Part shown: one piece after another, positions 46,382 through 58,015 of the stretch
Numbering within the stretch: position 1 is the first letter of the stretch
Layout: every line of letters starts with the position of its first letter
Assembly (NCBI RefSeq): GCF_032118995.1
Contig: NC_092648.1
Coordinates: forward strand, 759,001-823,000
Length of the DNA stretch: 64,000 nt
Source of the DNA: Asterias amurensis
Taxonomy: Eukaryota > Echinodermata > Asteroidea > Forcipulatida > Asteriidae
Direction of reading: 5' to 3'
Translations under genes and position numbers: made by a program
Notes under the pieces: generated by a model
Seen by the model: the letters and a program-made list of their open reading frames with translations, nothing else
Database searches by the model: none
What the model was told of the DNA's origin: nothing

Positions 46382-49300
46382 GTGAGTTCAGTTAATGGGA
46401 CTTTGGGCTTTGGAGTACAGACCTGGGAATACACCAAGGCCAACTGTTGCCCCTGGTCTTGGCCTTGGTGCCCCTTCAACAGTTTCCTATAGACTTTAGG
46501 ATTTTCCAATGAAAGTGCCCTTTGCGAGAAAAAAAAATGGCCTTGCCCTCTGAAGAAAGGTGCAAATCCAACCCAAATCGCCGACTACTCTTTGTAAATT
46601 GGTGAAAGATTGGCTTCAACTTACAGTTGTGAAGTGAACAATTATATAATTTTTGTATATATCTATTGACTCTACTGAAGCGCTATACACACATTGTACA
46701 TTACATCCATGAAGAGTCAATAAATTAAAGTACGATCTTTATTTTGTAGTCTGTGTCTCAGTTTGATGGTGGACGAAGCGAGACTGAGGAGCAAGCTGAT
46801 GAACTTAGTACCACTACAGGGAGTACAAGCAAGCCCAAGACAACAACCAAGACAACGGTGAGTGCCTTCTCTAGAAGGGCACCGGACTCAAGCTCTGGTG
46901 TTTCTGTTCAGCAGAGTGGGGGTTCAAGTCCTGTTCTTGACACTTGTCTATTATTGCTGCGTCCTGTGGATGGGACGTAAAGCTGTAGTTCTTGTGTTTT
47001 GTGTAATGCACGTAAGAGAACCCGGTGCACTAATAAATCATAAAGAGAAGTTGTTCGGTGTTTCTGGTCTGATCGTAGTGATTCAACTCTGTATCGTCAG
47101 CCCTCAAGCACTGTTATAAAGAGGTTGTGCTTACAAAGAGAACATTCTGAAGTCCTGACACTCACTTTACTTCAAGCTTCTTTTTGTCGCTGTCCTCTAA
47201 AGAGTTAAATTGGCAGGTCCCAGCGATCTTGTTATAAGGAAAGAGTCGACTGTGTATTTTTCTTTTTATACAAGACTTGAAGGTCAAGACATGTTTTATA
47301 GTTTAATTATTTTGCTTCTTGATGCAGCAGCAATCTAAGAAGGCACCAGGACCATTCCGAAGGGTCAAGCCCCAGCCGCGACTTCCTCTTCTTGGACAAC
47401 CAAGGAAAAAGGAAGAAGAAAAAAGAAAGGTAAGATTTTATTAAAAGATGACAGGCAAATCAATATCATGGGCCAAATTTCATAAAGCTGTGGAGCAGAA
47501 AGTACTGCTTGACAAATTTCTTTTGTTAGCCAAAACTTGGTGGGGCACCGCCCACATCAATGCAAACTTAATGTAATTTTGGCTGGTAACCTGTTCCTGC
47601 TAAGCAATATTATTCTGTGCTTAGCAAGTTTGTGTGTTTACAGGCTTTATGAAGTTGTGCCTCATTGATTTTTTCAAGAGAACTATGAAAAAGCTAAACA
47701 CAGTGCTTCATAAATGTCAATACAAAATCGAGTGTAAAAGGAAAATTATATGTTATGGTTCTTGTCTTGCATGCTGCGTCGATTAATAAGATAATAAATT
47801 GTGTTTCCACTTGATTGATTTTGCAATAACAGAAAGAACTAGCGAGTAAACCCGCACCTTACAATGACAAGGAAGATGCAGCTAAACTCTTCAAAACAAC
47901 TAAAGAAATGTGTAAGTACTTGATGTGAAATTAGACATTGTTTAATTCCAAAATGAATTTTATTTTTAGGATTTGACTTTGTTTAGTGATATAATTCATC
48001 AGAGTGTTTTTGTTACATTTCTGTGAGCTAGGAGCACAATTTGTGTAGGTTAGTTTTCTTTCACTTGTTGTCAAAATTGATTGTTATTTCAAGTAAAAAA
48101 CCACAAGGGAAACAGACTGGATAAAATGTTATTAGTTTGGGTTAAACTGAGAAAAATTTCTGGGAGCAGGATTTGAACCTGCAACTTCAACAATAACGTG
48201 CTGGAGGTGTCTTAAGCTGTTGGTGGTCTACCTATTTGTAAATATGTTTGTTCAGGGAGGCCAGTTGTTAGAAGCCAATCTACCTGTAACTGCCAAATAT
48301 AGCCAAGGGTCACATCTAAGTTGATTATACAACCTGGGAAGTGGCAGCCAGGGGATCAATGTTTTATTTCAAATGTCAATTTAACAAAATCTCAAGGGAT
48401 TCTAACTAGGTGAATTTTGAGATTATTATTTGTCAATGTTACTACAACAAAAGCTCTTTGTCTTTAAAAATAACCACAGCCATTTTTAATTTTTTCTTCT
48501 GAATGCAGCAAGAGCCGATCCAGTGCTTACAAAGACACTTGCAAGACGGACCTACAGTCAGAGACAGCAAACAATGACTACATTTGAGAAGCAGTATGAG
48601 CTGGTAAGATACTCAGACTAAAATCCCCTCAGTTCTCTAAGTCTCCCATCGGTTTGTTTTCATAAACAGAACTCTTCAAAGTAATTAATAATATTAGTCT
48701 GATTTTAGAAAACTAATCACTTTAATGCTGAAAAGATATAAAGAAAGTTTTGTGGAGTTCCTTTTGATTGTTTTAAAAGATTAAACCCCAAAGAAAGTGT
48801 TGTTTGAAGATTAAACAAAGTTTATATGACACATTCACAAAATCGTGATAGTGTGATTGGTCACCATCATAACGGCAACATTTTCTTTGGTGAAGTTTCC
48901 TGAATATTTCATTATGTCTACTGACTAAAAATGATTGACCTTTTTGTGCTTGCTAATTGTTTGCAGGGAACTTACGTGTATGGCAGTGATTTTTATAAAA
49001 CTGTATTTGCAAGAAAAAGTGAATGGCTTTTCAACCCTAGCAGAGCCTTTCTTGGTCGAAACGTCAGGCCATGAACCAGGTCCTTGCGGTTGGTAAACAG
49101 TTTGCAACAGCTACTTTATTCAAAACTGTTTTTGTTGATTTGTTTTCAGGATCTTGAAGTGGAATTAATCGAAATAATGGATGATGAATGGAATGAATTT
49201 ATCACAACTCTTCTTGCAAAACGAGAAATGATTGATGCTACAGCATGTCATCAAGCACTCAAGGTATGCCTCAATAACTGCTGTCTTTGTGTAAAAAAAC

Positions 49301-52300
49301 ACATTATAAATTACCTTCAAAATGATGTGTGGATTGTTGGTTCAAGTCCCGCTCTCGTTGATTTTTCTTTTACAACCCCAAATAATTAATTACATATTTA
49401 AAACTTATTGTTTGTCCTCTGTGTGACCCACACTATTGATTCAAATTTATTTCTATTATCTATTTCTCTTCACAGGGTGGCCTACCTCTCACAGATACAA
49501 TGATTGAACTCCTGTGTACACGAAATAACTCAGTAAGTCAGAAATAAAAACAATAGATAGTTCCAGCTAGATGCCATCTTTACCGGCAACTTGGGTTTTG
49601 GCTTTGAGTTGCATTAAGTGTTCAAATTTGTCTACGCAGCCAAGTAATTCACCGACCGATTATGCAAGGAATTTGATAAAACTCCTGCATGCAATATTTA
49701 CACAGAAGGCATACTTGTGTGTTCATAGAATGACTAACATTGCCTATAAGTCGCTGGTTTTGATCCAGTCCCTACAGCACTCCACCAGCCATTCAGTGAA
49801 GTCCCTTTAATCCCCTGGCTTAGCAGATTATCTTAGTTTAGAATTCAAAAGCTGATTTCATTTTAGTGGGATCCTTTAGAATAGTCCCTTTAATCCCCTG
49901 GCTTAGACAGATTATCTTAGTTTAGAATTCAAGAGCTGACTTAATTTTAGGGGATCCTTCAGTGCGGTTTCTCTAATCCACTGGCTTAGCAGATAACCTT
50001 AATTTAGAATTCAAAAGCTGATTTTATTTTAGTGGGATCCTTCAGAGCATTCCCTTTAATCCCCTGGCTTAGACGGATTGCCTCAACTTAGAATTCAAAA
50101 GCTGATTTATTTTAGGCAGTCAGGTTGGCGTTCTGGTATATTTCCTCACCTTCCATCTCTGGAACCCAAGTACAAATAAGGTTTAAATTCTGCTGAGGGC
50201 ACTTTGTGGATTGGGTTTTCAGTCCCTACCTGACTGTGTGGGTTTTCCCTGCAATAATTCTCGGGGTTTTCCTCCCACAACTAACCCTGAACCCTCTTCC
50301 ATTGTCTTCTCTTCATTGGGTTCTTGGCGAGTACAGTGATTAAGTTTACTTTTCTGTGAGTCCTGTGCTTCACAACCATAATTAATCATTGAAATTAAAA
50401 TGAAATGTACATTGAGTCTTTCATGGCCAGCTTACATCATTGATGATTCTCTCTGTTTCTATCACCAGGCACTCAGTTCAATCAAGAAGACGTATAATAA
50501 GGAGTATTCCACTAACTTAATGGATGACATTAAGAGTGAAACCAAGGGTCAACTCAGACATCTCTTCCTTGCTCTAGCTAAGGTAGGTTCAGCTTTGACT
50601 ATCGGAGCAAAACACTTTGATTGATGAGAGAATGGTTGTGTTCATATTGTAATATCACTTGGATTGAAAGTCGGTAATAATTTCAGAAAGGAACAAGGTA
50701 TAACCACAGTGCATCCCGATTGACGCATGTATTATAAAGTAATTTCACATGAAGCAATTCACAGGAAACTAGTTCCAGGCAATCTCCAAGAAGAGAATCC
50801 ATTCACATTTAGATATTCACATATTATTCTTGGGGATCGTGACACGTTACTCATGTGCTACCAGAGTGGTTCTGTAGCATGCACTACAAGTGGTAGCCTC
50901 AAAATTGCCTGTAAAAAGTTGCCTCTTTGTGACAAGTCCCCTTAACTTCAGCAATTGAACCAGAGTCTTTAAAAAAAAAAAGTGTGTCCTGGTGGCTGTA
51001 TTTGCAATATACCTCCTGTAAAGGTTTCCTGATTTTATCAGAATCGGTGAGCCGGGAAGTTTAAAATGTCTATGACTGACTAGTTGTTTATAGCATATCC
51101 AACTGGAGAGTATTGCTGTAATTGTTATTTTCCTGTTTTAATCATAGTCAATAAACATGGAAGTTCAAGTTTTCCTTTCTGTGTATTTATTTGAAAGATT
51201 TACTATAGTTATATTTAGGGTACCCACATGGAGAGTCGGAGTACATCAGTCGATGCTTAGAGCTTCCTTGTTTTAGTCATCGCAGTTAACATAATTAAGA
51301 TTTTGAACGATTGATTGTTGTTATTTGTAGGGTACCCGTATGGAGAGCACAGCAGTGGATGCTGATAGAGCTGAGCATGATGCAGAGATCTTGATGGGAG
51401 AACCTGATAATGAGAGATGGAAAGCAGACTCGGGCAAGATGGCTGAGTTGTTCAGAATAGCAAGCTTTGCTCAAATTAGAGAAGTGCTGGAACATTATGA
51501 GCAGGTCAGTAATTGACTACCCCCATTAGCTTGTGCACAGTGTACGGGCCTTGGTGAACCTGTGATTTAGCAATACTTGTGTACGCATTTCTTATGCCCA
51601 GTGTATGAGCCTTGGTGAACCCTGAAGAATCAGTGGCAAATAACTCTTTCTTTTTAACCCCTGGTTCTTCTTGGAACCAGCACAGCTCATTGAGATCTTT
51701 ACTCAAATGGCGTCTCTGCAAACCTCCCATGATTGGTCTTATGCAACAGTCCAGTGGGTTATTATACGCCTCTCTTAATATTCATGCATGACATCATAAT
51801 TCTTTCCCAAAATGAGGCTAAAGGCGCACGCCCGCCACCACCTGCAGTGGCTGCGCCCATAGCATCGTTTTGGGTTAGGATTGTAACGTACCTCATGCAT
51901 AAATAAGAGAGACGTATTAATACGGATTGTTGATGACTCTATTGAAATGAATGGAGTTGTATAACTTCACTCAAGAGGAAAAAAACTAATGATGTTATTT
52001 GGTTTTGATTATTAGCTGACTGAGAGCAGAGTCCAGGATGAGTTTCGCTCGACGCTAGCAGGAGACTATCGAGATGCAATGCAAGCATTGGGTAAGTTCT
52101 TATAGTTCCTGTAGACCCTTACAAGGAAACTGGGTGTTTATATTAACTGTGTTTAGATTTGTTGCATGTTGTGGCCAAGCGGTCTAGTTAAGCTGGACCC
52201 AAGCTCTGTTGTTGTCAGCAGCAGGGTGTGGGAAGACGCCCACATGGAAAGTCACTTTGGTTTGTTTTCCCCATGAATAAGAACGTTGGTTTTCTCTATG

Positions 52301-55300
52301 TGCATCTATTGTCATCTTTGCCATAATTTACCCTTGTACAACTTTTAAACCATGTGATAATTGAATGGATTCAGTTCATATTGTGTCACTATAATTGACC
52401 ATTGTACAACTGTTATGCCATATATTAATTGACTGTATTTTTTGGATCACTGCACTGACTGCACAATAAGGTATAATACTATTGCACCACAGATGTACAT
52501 GTATCTTTCTCAACATATTTTAGGCCTATGCACAAACATAACAATATGATATAATACCTTGTAATTCAAAGCCAATTGTGCATTTGCAAAAGTACACAAC
52601 CCTTTTGCACAATGTATTTATTCTGTATTGTAATTTAATATGATGGTCTTTTGTGATTATTTGTGGTAATTGCACAAATAAAAAAAACACAAGTTATGAA
52701 GTGATTTAGATCTAATAAGAATGTCAACAATGGCTGATTTGATCTTTCAGTTAAGTGTCTGTATAACTGTGCTATGTACATGGCAGAGAGACTTCGAATT
52801 AGTCTAGTCAGGAAGAACAGCTCCAGCTTAATCCGCCTTCTTGTCACAAGATCTGAGGTGAGGTTCTACTTAATTTATACTGATTTTCCTACATTTTAAA
52901 AATTATTATCATTATGAATCTTATTTTGTATTGATAAATCTGTTTGATGCATTTTTACCTAATATATTTAAGGTTTATATGATTTGTAATACACAGGGTA
53001 AATTTAAATAGTTTTGGGAAATTGACTATAGCTGGATTTGAATCTGTAACCTCTGGATCAATGCGCCAGTACTCTAAGTTGCATCCCCTCAAGGTGATCC
53101 ATCTGCTGCCGATTCCAAGGTTGTAATGTAAACCTTGGTGTGATACCTGGCCATACGGCAGTCACGGGTTGATTGGCTTCTGACTAGCGCCCCGAAACAA
53201 AGATATTGACAAACTAGGGAGAGTGTCAACATTAGGTATAGACAGCTCATTTGGTAGAGCATCTGCACAATAATCCCAAGATCACAGGTTCAAATCCTGT
53301 TCTAGTCAATTATTCACTGTTAAACCCAAAATTGTTTTGGGTCAGAGTTTAAGTTTATTTAAAGACCCCACACCTATGTGTTAGAATAAGTGTAGAGTAC
53401 CTGTAAAGTTGTGATACTATTAGGTAAGATTGCTATATATATATGCCAAGATTATTATTTGTATTATTAATCTTACAGATTGAAATGTGTTACTTTAAAA
53501 TAATAAATAGTTTGTGTAAACAGTCAAGTTAGTCCATGAACCTTAAGCTGCTTTGAAATTCATGTAAAGAAAGATGACCAGGCATATTTAATAACTTTTT
53601 TATATGCTAAAAGGGACTAGTAATCTTTCCTCATCATTGTGAAATTAATTTGTTTTTAATTTTTCTGTGTGTACATTAGATTGATATGCCACAGATAAGG
53701 AAGGCTTACAGACAGCGTTATGGTGAGACATTGATGGATGCTATAGAGACTCTATGTAAGGAGCCTTGTAAGAAAGCTCTGGTCAGTATGGTTCTTGTAC
53801 ATGGAGCTCTCAAGAATCAACAAGATCAAGAAGAAGATCAGAAGGTAAGCTTTTTTTTATTCAACACACCCTCTTTGGGAATAGTTAAAGCTATAGTAAA
53901 TAGTAAACTTGCACATTCAACCATTTATAAAATCTCTTTTGGAGTGTTGGCTCTGAAAAGAGTAGGTGTGGTCTCGACATTTTGAACAGTATACTCTGCT
54001 CATCTTCAGGAGACATTGGTGTGGTCAGGTTGGCATAGTGGTATCTTTCCTCACCTTCCACCTCCAGGACCCTGGTTCAAATCACGCCGGGGTACTGTGT
54101 GTTGATTGGGTTTCCAATCCCTGCCTGATCACATCGGTTTTCTCTTGTTATGTAAAAGTCTCTCGGGTTTTCATCCCACAACTAAAACCTTCCTTGTCTT
54201 CTCTACATGGGGGTTCTTGGGAAGTATTATGAGTATAAGTCCAATTTTCCAAAAAGAAAATCATTCCATCACATTCAAGTAAATGAATAAATAAATTATG
54301 GATGAACTCAAAACAAATTCTCTGATCTCAGAAAAAAAACAGTTTATGAAGAAATATGCATGAAATTTGGACCAGTGTCCAACTTCTTTCAAACTGATCC
54401 AGGGTCTGGCTTTAAACACAGCAACAAAATTCAGTTCCAGGACATAAGAGTATATTATGGTCTTGTTTATGATTTTAACATTTTTTAATTTTTTTACAAA
54501 ATATAAACTTCTACATGTGAAATAAAACATCTTGTAAATCAGCTTTGAGTTATGTTACAAACACATGAATCGACTTAATTTCAATTGAATTTCCATTTAA
54601 TTAATAATTATTTATTTTCTTTGCAATGATTTCTCTTCAGGCACGAGGTGCTTTCAGCGCCACTAAGGTGCCAACCCTCCCTAAGGTGGCTCCTCCTAAA
54701 GCGAAACCCCTACGACGTCCCTCACCTAACAAAGCAGCCATACTGAAACCAAGCAACCCTCTGATGCAAAGTATCAAGACACAAGCTGCAAAAGAGTCAA
54801 TCCTTGTACCTCCTAGGAGGGTCGTCAAACCTAAGAAGACTGTGACTGTGGTGGACCCTAGAGCTAAACAGGTAAGGTTCTCAGGTTCTGGGTGAACACT
54901 ATACATATTTGGTTCCACTCAGTGTTTTAGTTTAATGAATAATAAATAAATAAATAATAATATTAAACCATTTTTATATAGCACAATACACATAGTGATA
55001 AAACATGTCCTTTGTGCTTTTGAAAATACAAATACAAGATGTGCAAATACCTAATACAAGATGTACTGGGTCTGAAGGTATATTAAACAGGATTGGTAGA
55101 GCTGACAAAATAGTCAGACAGTGTTCATGTTTAATGTGATCAATTATGCACATGAAATGACCAACTGGTTGCAACCTGTAAAAAATGGGGCTGAATTAAA
55201 TAATAATAATAATAATAATAATAATCCGTTTTTATATAGCGCTTTTCACACCCGGAGGGCGTCCCAAAGCGCTTCACATTATTAGCTCTGGTCACTTAAT

Positions 55301-56425
55301 GTGCGCTACTCGGCTAAATCAATCACAAGAACCATCTGTGCCCTCACAGGTACCCATTTACCCCTGGGTGGAGAGAAGCAATTATAGTTAAGTACCTTGC
55401 GCAGGGACACTTTGTAGTGTGAGCTATGAGAAAACAGTGAAAAATCATGCACAGTTTTCCTTATTGTTGGTATTTTTTTAAAAGGTTTTAAGATACTTTT
55501 ATTCTCAAATATGACCTCGTTACAGAGGGAGATATTTCACCGAAATAGTTCCAACTTAAAAATCAGTCAAGCTTTCAGACTAACGCTAAACACTGATGTT
55601 TTTTATCCCAACAAATCCTGCATAAAACCTTTGAGATATGAAACTCTGCGTTTTTACAAGAATACAGTCTTGTAACATCTGCAGTAACACCATGGAAGTA
55701 ATTTCTGATAAATTGTGATGATTTTGATAATAAACAATTGTGTAGCAAATTCCTTTGTGTAACATTATCTGACGACCTGCTTTTATTGCTTGTTGTTACA
55801 GTCTCCACCATCTTCAGGCCAGAGATCAAATACTTCAAGACAAAGTCTCTTTAAGGCTAAGAGACCTTTACCAGTGTCTTCAAGAACATCCTTAAACTCA
55901 CCAGGAAAGTCTTCAGTCAAATCAGCTGAAACGAAGGGAAGGGAAGAGAAGACTGAAGAAAAACCCACATCAGCAACAAGAGCTACGTCAGGTGCATCTC
56001 AGAAAGATGTAGTGGACCCTGAAACTGCCAAATCTGAAGCTGCATCTGATAAAACATCTCAAGGAATTGATAACGAGAAAGATGCTACTCAAGAAAAGAT
56101 GATAGAGAACAAGGACACTTCCAATGAAACTGAAGATGCTGGTATTGAATTTACAAAAACTAATGAGAAAGAGTTAGTTCAGACAGAGAGTGATGGAGAC
56201 AAGACGCAGACAATTGAAGAGGATCAGTCAGATAAGACTGCTGCCGAACCACAAGATAAGCCTAAGGCTGTTGCTGCTTCACCTGAAACCAATGCACAGG
56301 TTGAGCAATCTATTGAGCCAGTTAAACCAAACTCACCAACAGAAAAACCAAGTCAAGATGATAACTCAAGGGCAACAGTGAGCCAACAAGGAGCAAAGAC
56401 TAAACAGGAGAAAGAAACTTCTTGA
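40883..56425 (+). CDS. CFAP97/Hemingway-domain protein fused to a degenerate annexin core, 867 aa, 18 exons
   Basis: Exons: 40883-40981, 42574-42654, 43585-43712, 44763-44871, 46241-46381, 46750-46857, 47328-47429, 47833-47911, 48509-48603, 49150-49263, 49476-49532, 50469-50582, 51331-51504, 52016-52091, 52751-52857, 53680-53844, 54641-54871 and 55802-56425. Every junction is GT/AG and the phase is kept throughout. The ATG has A at -3 and an in-frame TAA three codons upstream. Residues 1-186 match the CFAP97/Hemingway family known from cilia and flagella; about 187-256 is a Ser/Thr/Lys linker; about 265-572 is a four-repeat annexin; 584-867 is a basic, Pro-rich stretch and then an acidic, polar tail. 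A ciliary role with membrane or scaffold binding is inferred, not shown. Exon choice was made by eye, so small errors are possible. Confidence 0.85.
43739..44121. mobile_element. Fold-back element (GGGCCCAATTTCA family) in intron 3
   Basis: Starts gagcccaatttcag, ends tgaaattggccccag, with tgcttagca motifs in both orientations and a mid-copy restart at cagggctcaatttcaaag. The X-module minisatellite segments belong to the same family. Confidence 0.75.
44497..44645 (+). mobile_element. SINE-like tRNA-derived fragment in intron 3
   Basis: gtcggtctagaggtaagac (A-box-like) and ttaggttcaaatttatcc (B-box-like). Confidence 0.5.
44989..45378. mobile_element. TIR fold-back element (GGCAGTGGACAC family) in intron 4
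   Basis: The best-preserved copy: ttaaaggcagtggacacta at the left and tagtgtccactgcctttaa at the right are perfect inverted ends, with a central palindrome around gacctcagatttagaac. TTAA may be part of the target site. Confidence 0.85.
45411..45547. mobile_element. Short fold-back element in intron 4
   Basis: gggtcgatttcacaa at the left and ttgtgaaattcaccc at the right, with ggactagt motifs between. Confidence 0.65.
46382..46749 (+). other. Intron 5 with possible alternative 3' end
   Basis: If intron 5 is retained, the frame runs 36 more codons to a stop at 46,490-46,492, and an AATAAA follows at 46,719-46,724. That would give a CFAP97-only protein of about 222 residues. The signal lies only 25 bp before the exon 6 acceptor, so it may be accidental. 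Confidence 0.3.
46860..47105 (+). mobile_element. SINE remnant in intron 6
   Basis: gggttcaagtcctgttcttg (B box) followed by attgctgcgtcctgtggatg, ggacgtaaagc and gcacgtaagagaaccc, a tail I remember as common in marine invertebrate genomes. Confidence 0.6.
47325..47330 (+). promoter_or_regulatory. NAGNAG tandem acceptor at exon 7
   Basis: The acceptor reads gcagcagcaa. Use of either AG keeps the frame and only adds or removes one Gln in the linker. Confidence 0.6.
47469..47663. mobile_element. Fold-back element (GGGCCCAATTTCA family) in intron 7
   Basis: gggccaaatttcataaagct at the left and ctttatgaagttgtgcctc at the right. Confidence 0.7.
47833..53844 (+). CDS. Part of the fusion gene: four annexin repeats (exons 8-16)
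   Basis: Repeat 1 (about 266-335): DKEDAAKLFK, LARRTYSQRQQ and FEKQYELDLEVEL. Repeat 2 (about 338-409): HQALKGG, IELLCTRNNSALSSIKKTY and LMDDIKSETKGQLRHL. Repeat 3 (about 418-492): EHDAEILM, FRIASFAQIREVLEHYEQ. Repeat 4 (about 496-572): AERLRISL, LLVTRSEIDMPQIRKAY, LMDAIETL. The hydrophobic and Arg pattern is clearly annexin. The type II calcium loop (GxGT plus a distal acidic residue) is missing in all four: EMSRADP, KGGLPLTD, RWKADSGKM and VRKNSSS take its place. Calcium-dependent membrane binding is therefore unlikely by this route. Confidence 0.85.
48096..48372 (-). mobile_element. SINE in reverse orientation in intron 8
   Basis: The B box appears inverted (ggatttgaacctgc), and cctgggaagtggcagccagg mirrors the ctgctgcttcccagg phrase in the W modules. 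Confidence 0.6.
49803..50116 (+). repeat. About 83-bp tandem repeat, four copies, in intron 11
   Basis: Units start with ccctttaatcccctggctta at 49,803, 49,886, about 49,967 and 50,052; each contains agaattcaaaagctgattt and gggatcctt variants. It ends where a SINE begins. Confidence 0.85.
50117..50400 (+). mobile_element. SINE in intron 11
   Basis: cagtcaggttggcgttctgg, tttcctcaccttcca, ttgggttttcagtccctacc and tcctcccacaactaaccc recur in order in the intron 16 copy at 54,019-54,245. Confidence 0.7.
50583..51330 (+). other. Intron 12, nothing recognised
   Basis: A plus frame at 50,727-50,945 lacks any supporting signal. The phrase gggtacccacatggagag (51,219-51,236) resembles the start of exon 13, a possible decayed duplicate of its edge. 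Confidence 0.35.
51762..51920. mobile_element. Fold-back element in intron 13
   Basis: ttatacgcctctcttaatat at the left pairs with aaataagagagacgtattaa at the right; atgcatga / tcatgcat lie inside. Confidence 0.7.
52175..52310 (+). mobile_element. SINE-like fragment in intron 14
   Basis: gtggccaagcggtctagtta resembles a tRNA-Ser/Leu type A-box region; the B box is not clear. Confidence 0.4.
53091..53345 (+). mobile_element. tRNA-derived SINE in intron 15
   Basis: tagacagctcatttggtaga (A box) and ggttcaaatcctgttctagt (B box), preceded by gcgccccgaaacaaagatat; the same layout as t1 and t2 in W. An inverted SINE fragment precedes it at about 53,020-53,090. Confidence 0.7.
54019..54245 (+). mobile_element. 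SINE in intron 16
   Basis: gttggcatagtggtatcttt and ctggttcaaatcacgcc give both boxes; the tail includes ttcatcccacaactaaaacc. Confidence 0.7.
54641..56425 (+). CDS. Part of the fusion gene: disordered C-terminal tail (exons 17-18)
   Basis: Exon 17 is rich in Pro, Lys and Arg (PKVAPPKAKPLRRPSPNK). Exon 18 starts Ser-rich and then becomes a Glu/Asp/Lys/Thr/Gln tail ending at TGA 56,423-56,425. No domain is visible; disorder is inferred from composition. Confidence 0.75.
54938..55160 (+). mobile_element. Diverged copy of the TTTTTATATAGC repeat in intron 17
   Basis: An AAT-rich start and ccatttttatatagcacaat mark it as kin of the next element. Confidence 0.5.
55198..55418 (+). mobile_element. 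(AAT)n-headed dispersed repeat in intron 17
   Basis: (AAT) tract, then ccgtttttatatagcgcttt, cccaaagcgcttcacatt, acccatttacccctgggtgg and accttgcgcagggacac, a repeat I remember as widespread in marine deuterostomes. Confidence 0.65.
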
Positions 56426-57374
56426 ATTGTTTGAACAACTTTGAGTCAAGCCCAACTCGTCCATCAACAAAACATACGCTTTTGCCCGTTGAGTCTCCTC
56501 AAATTGTACCCCCTTAAATCACGGGTACCGCTCCCATCACAGCCCGTCTTTCCAGTGCTGCTGCTTTGAGTTTGGTTGTATCACAACCTGACCACTTTGG
56601 GATGTTGTCCAAACAGCATATCTTTGGTTTGCCCAAGGAACGATGGCATTTCTTTGGCATTTCATCCACAATGGCTGCTGCCAAGCTGCCTTAATGAACC
56701 ACATTGCTTATTGGCAATCAAACTAAAATGCAAATCAGGAAAAAAGCTTGAGAGCAGCAAGAACCCAACAAGGAACAATGGAGAAAGAATCTTCTTGAAT
56801 GATTTGAACATCATTGGGTCAAGTCTAACTCAGCCATCAAACTAAAAAGCCAATCAAGAAGATTGCTTAAGAGCAATCAGTGAGATTCAGATATAACAAT
56901 CTTCTAAAAGCAGCCTTCAATCTAAAAAGCAAATCATGTCAAGACTGTAAGTTGTACTCGACCTTTTCATGACAATATTAATCTGTCCAAATTAATATTT
57001 TTGTACATTAAACAAATTTGTATCATATTTTTAATATCAAGAACTTGTAAGTAGTTTGGGATGCTTCCAAAAGTTCTACAATCCATATGACTAGTATTTC
57101 TCTGACTCTTGCCACAACTCGGTATGGTTTATTTTTTACTAGTATTTATAAAGTGAAAGTAACGGTATACACTTCAAGGTTATTTGCCGTACTGTCTGGA
57201 TCATTATTTCAAGTCAAAGTTTGTTTATATTAATAAGTACCCCGGTCAGTTTACGTTACATTGGGGTGTTTAAACGGCTGATAAAGACATAGTTGAAGCC
57301 AAATAAGACTCGCTGGCTGCGCGTGTTGGGTGCGCCAATTTACACATGGGTATGCAATATATATCTAAAATGAG

Positions 57375-57490
57375 GTAAGACTCGATCTATTGGAAAATGA
57401 GTCCATCACAAAACTGAATTTGACCTTGGAGCCCCTGTTGAAGATATAAACATGTACATAACATTACATGCCTGTGTATTATCATTGGAA
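57375..57490 (+). repeat. Dispersed repeat shared with W modules
   Basis: atctattggaaaatgag, cacaaaactgaatttgacct and ggagcccct correspond in order to 4,091-4,152 in W1 (atctatttgaaagtgag, cacaaaactaaatttgatct, ggagccccc), showing that parts of W are dispersed repeats. Confidence 0.6.
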
Positions 57491-58015
57491 TTCACACGTC
57501 AAATCATGAGCATGGCCTGATTTGTGGGCTTTATTTTAAATGAAGCCAATTTTTTTTTAGAATAAAAAGGATAGTAAGAGGTATATAATAAAGCTGATTA
57601 ATTATTTATCCATTACAAAGTTTTACATGGCATACAGACAAGGTAGTACGGCACATTTCTTAAAGTCTGTAAAGAAAGCTTTTTTTATTTATTGGTATTT
57701 TGAAAAGGAATTCAGAATGATTCTGAAGTGGCAATTTGTTTCTCTACTGACTTTAGACATGAGCTCTTTACTTTTTATCATATGCCATTCTAAATACATC
57801 TCTAGTGCATGTTACAATATGATTGTGGTGGGATTGGTGGTATTTAAGATTTTTTTCATTTGATTCTACACCAACAAGAAAACAATTCTTATGACCTTTT
57901 TAATAAAAATATTTGCAGCAGCATGCTAGTTAGGCATGTTTTGCACAAATTAAGGTCAATTATGCAGCTATTGTTGATAGATAAACATGATTGGAAACAT
58001 CAACCAAAATGACTT

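Noticed and set aside
49321-49390. A further tRNA-derived SINE in intron 10
   Set aside because: Only a B-box-like phrase (ggttcaagtcccgctctcg) is seen, with no A box; too little to list.
56190-56381. 63-codon plus frame inside exon 18
   Set aside because: A shifted frame of the confirmed coding exon.
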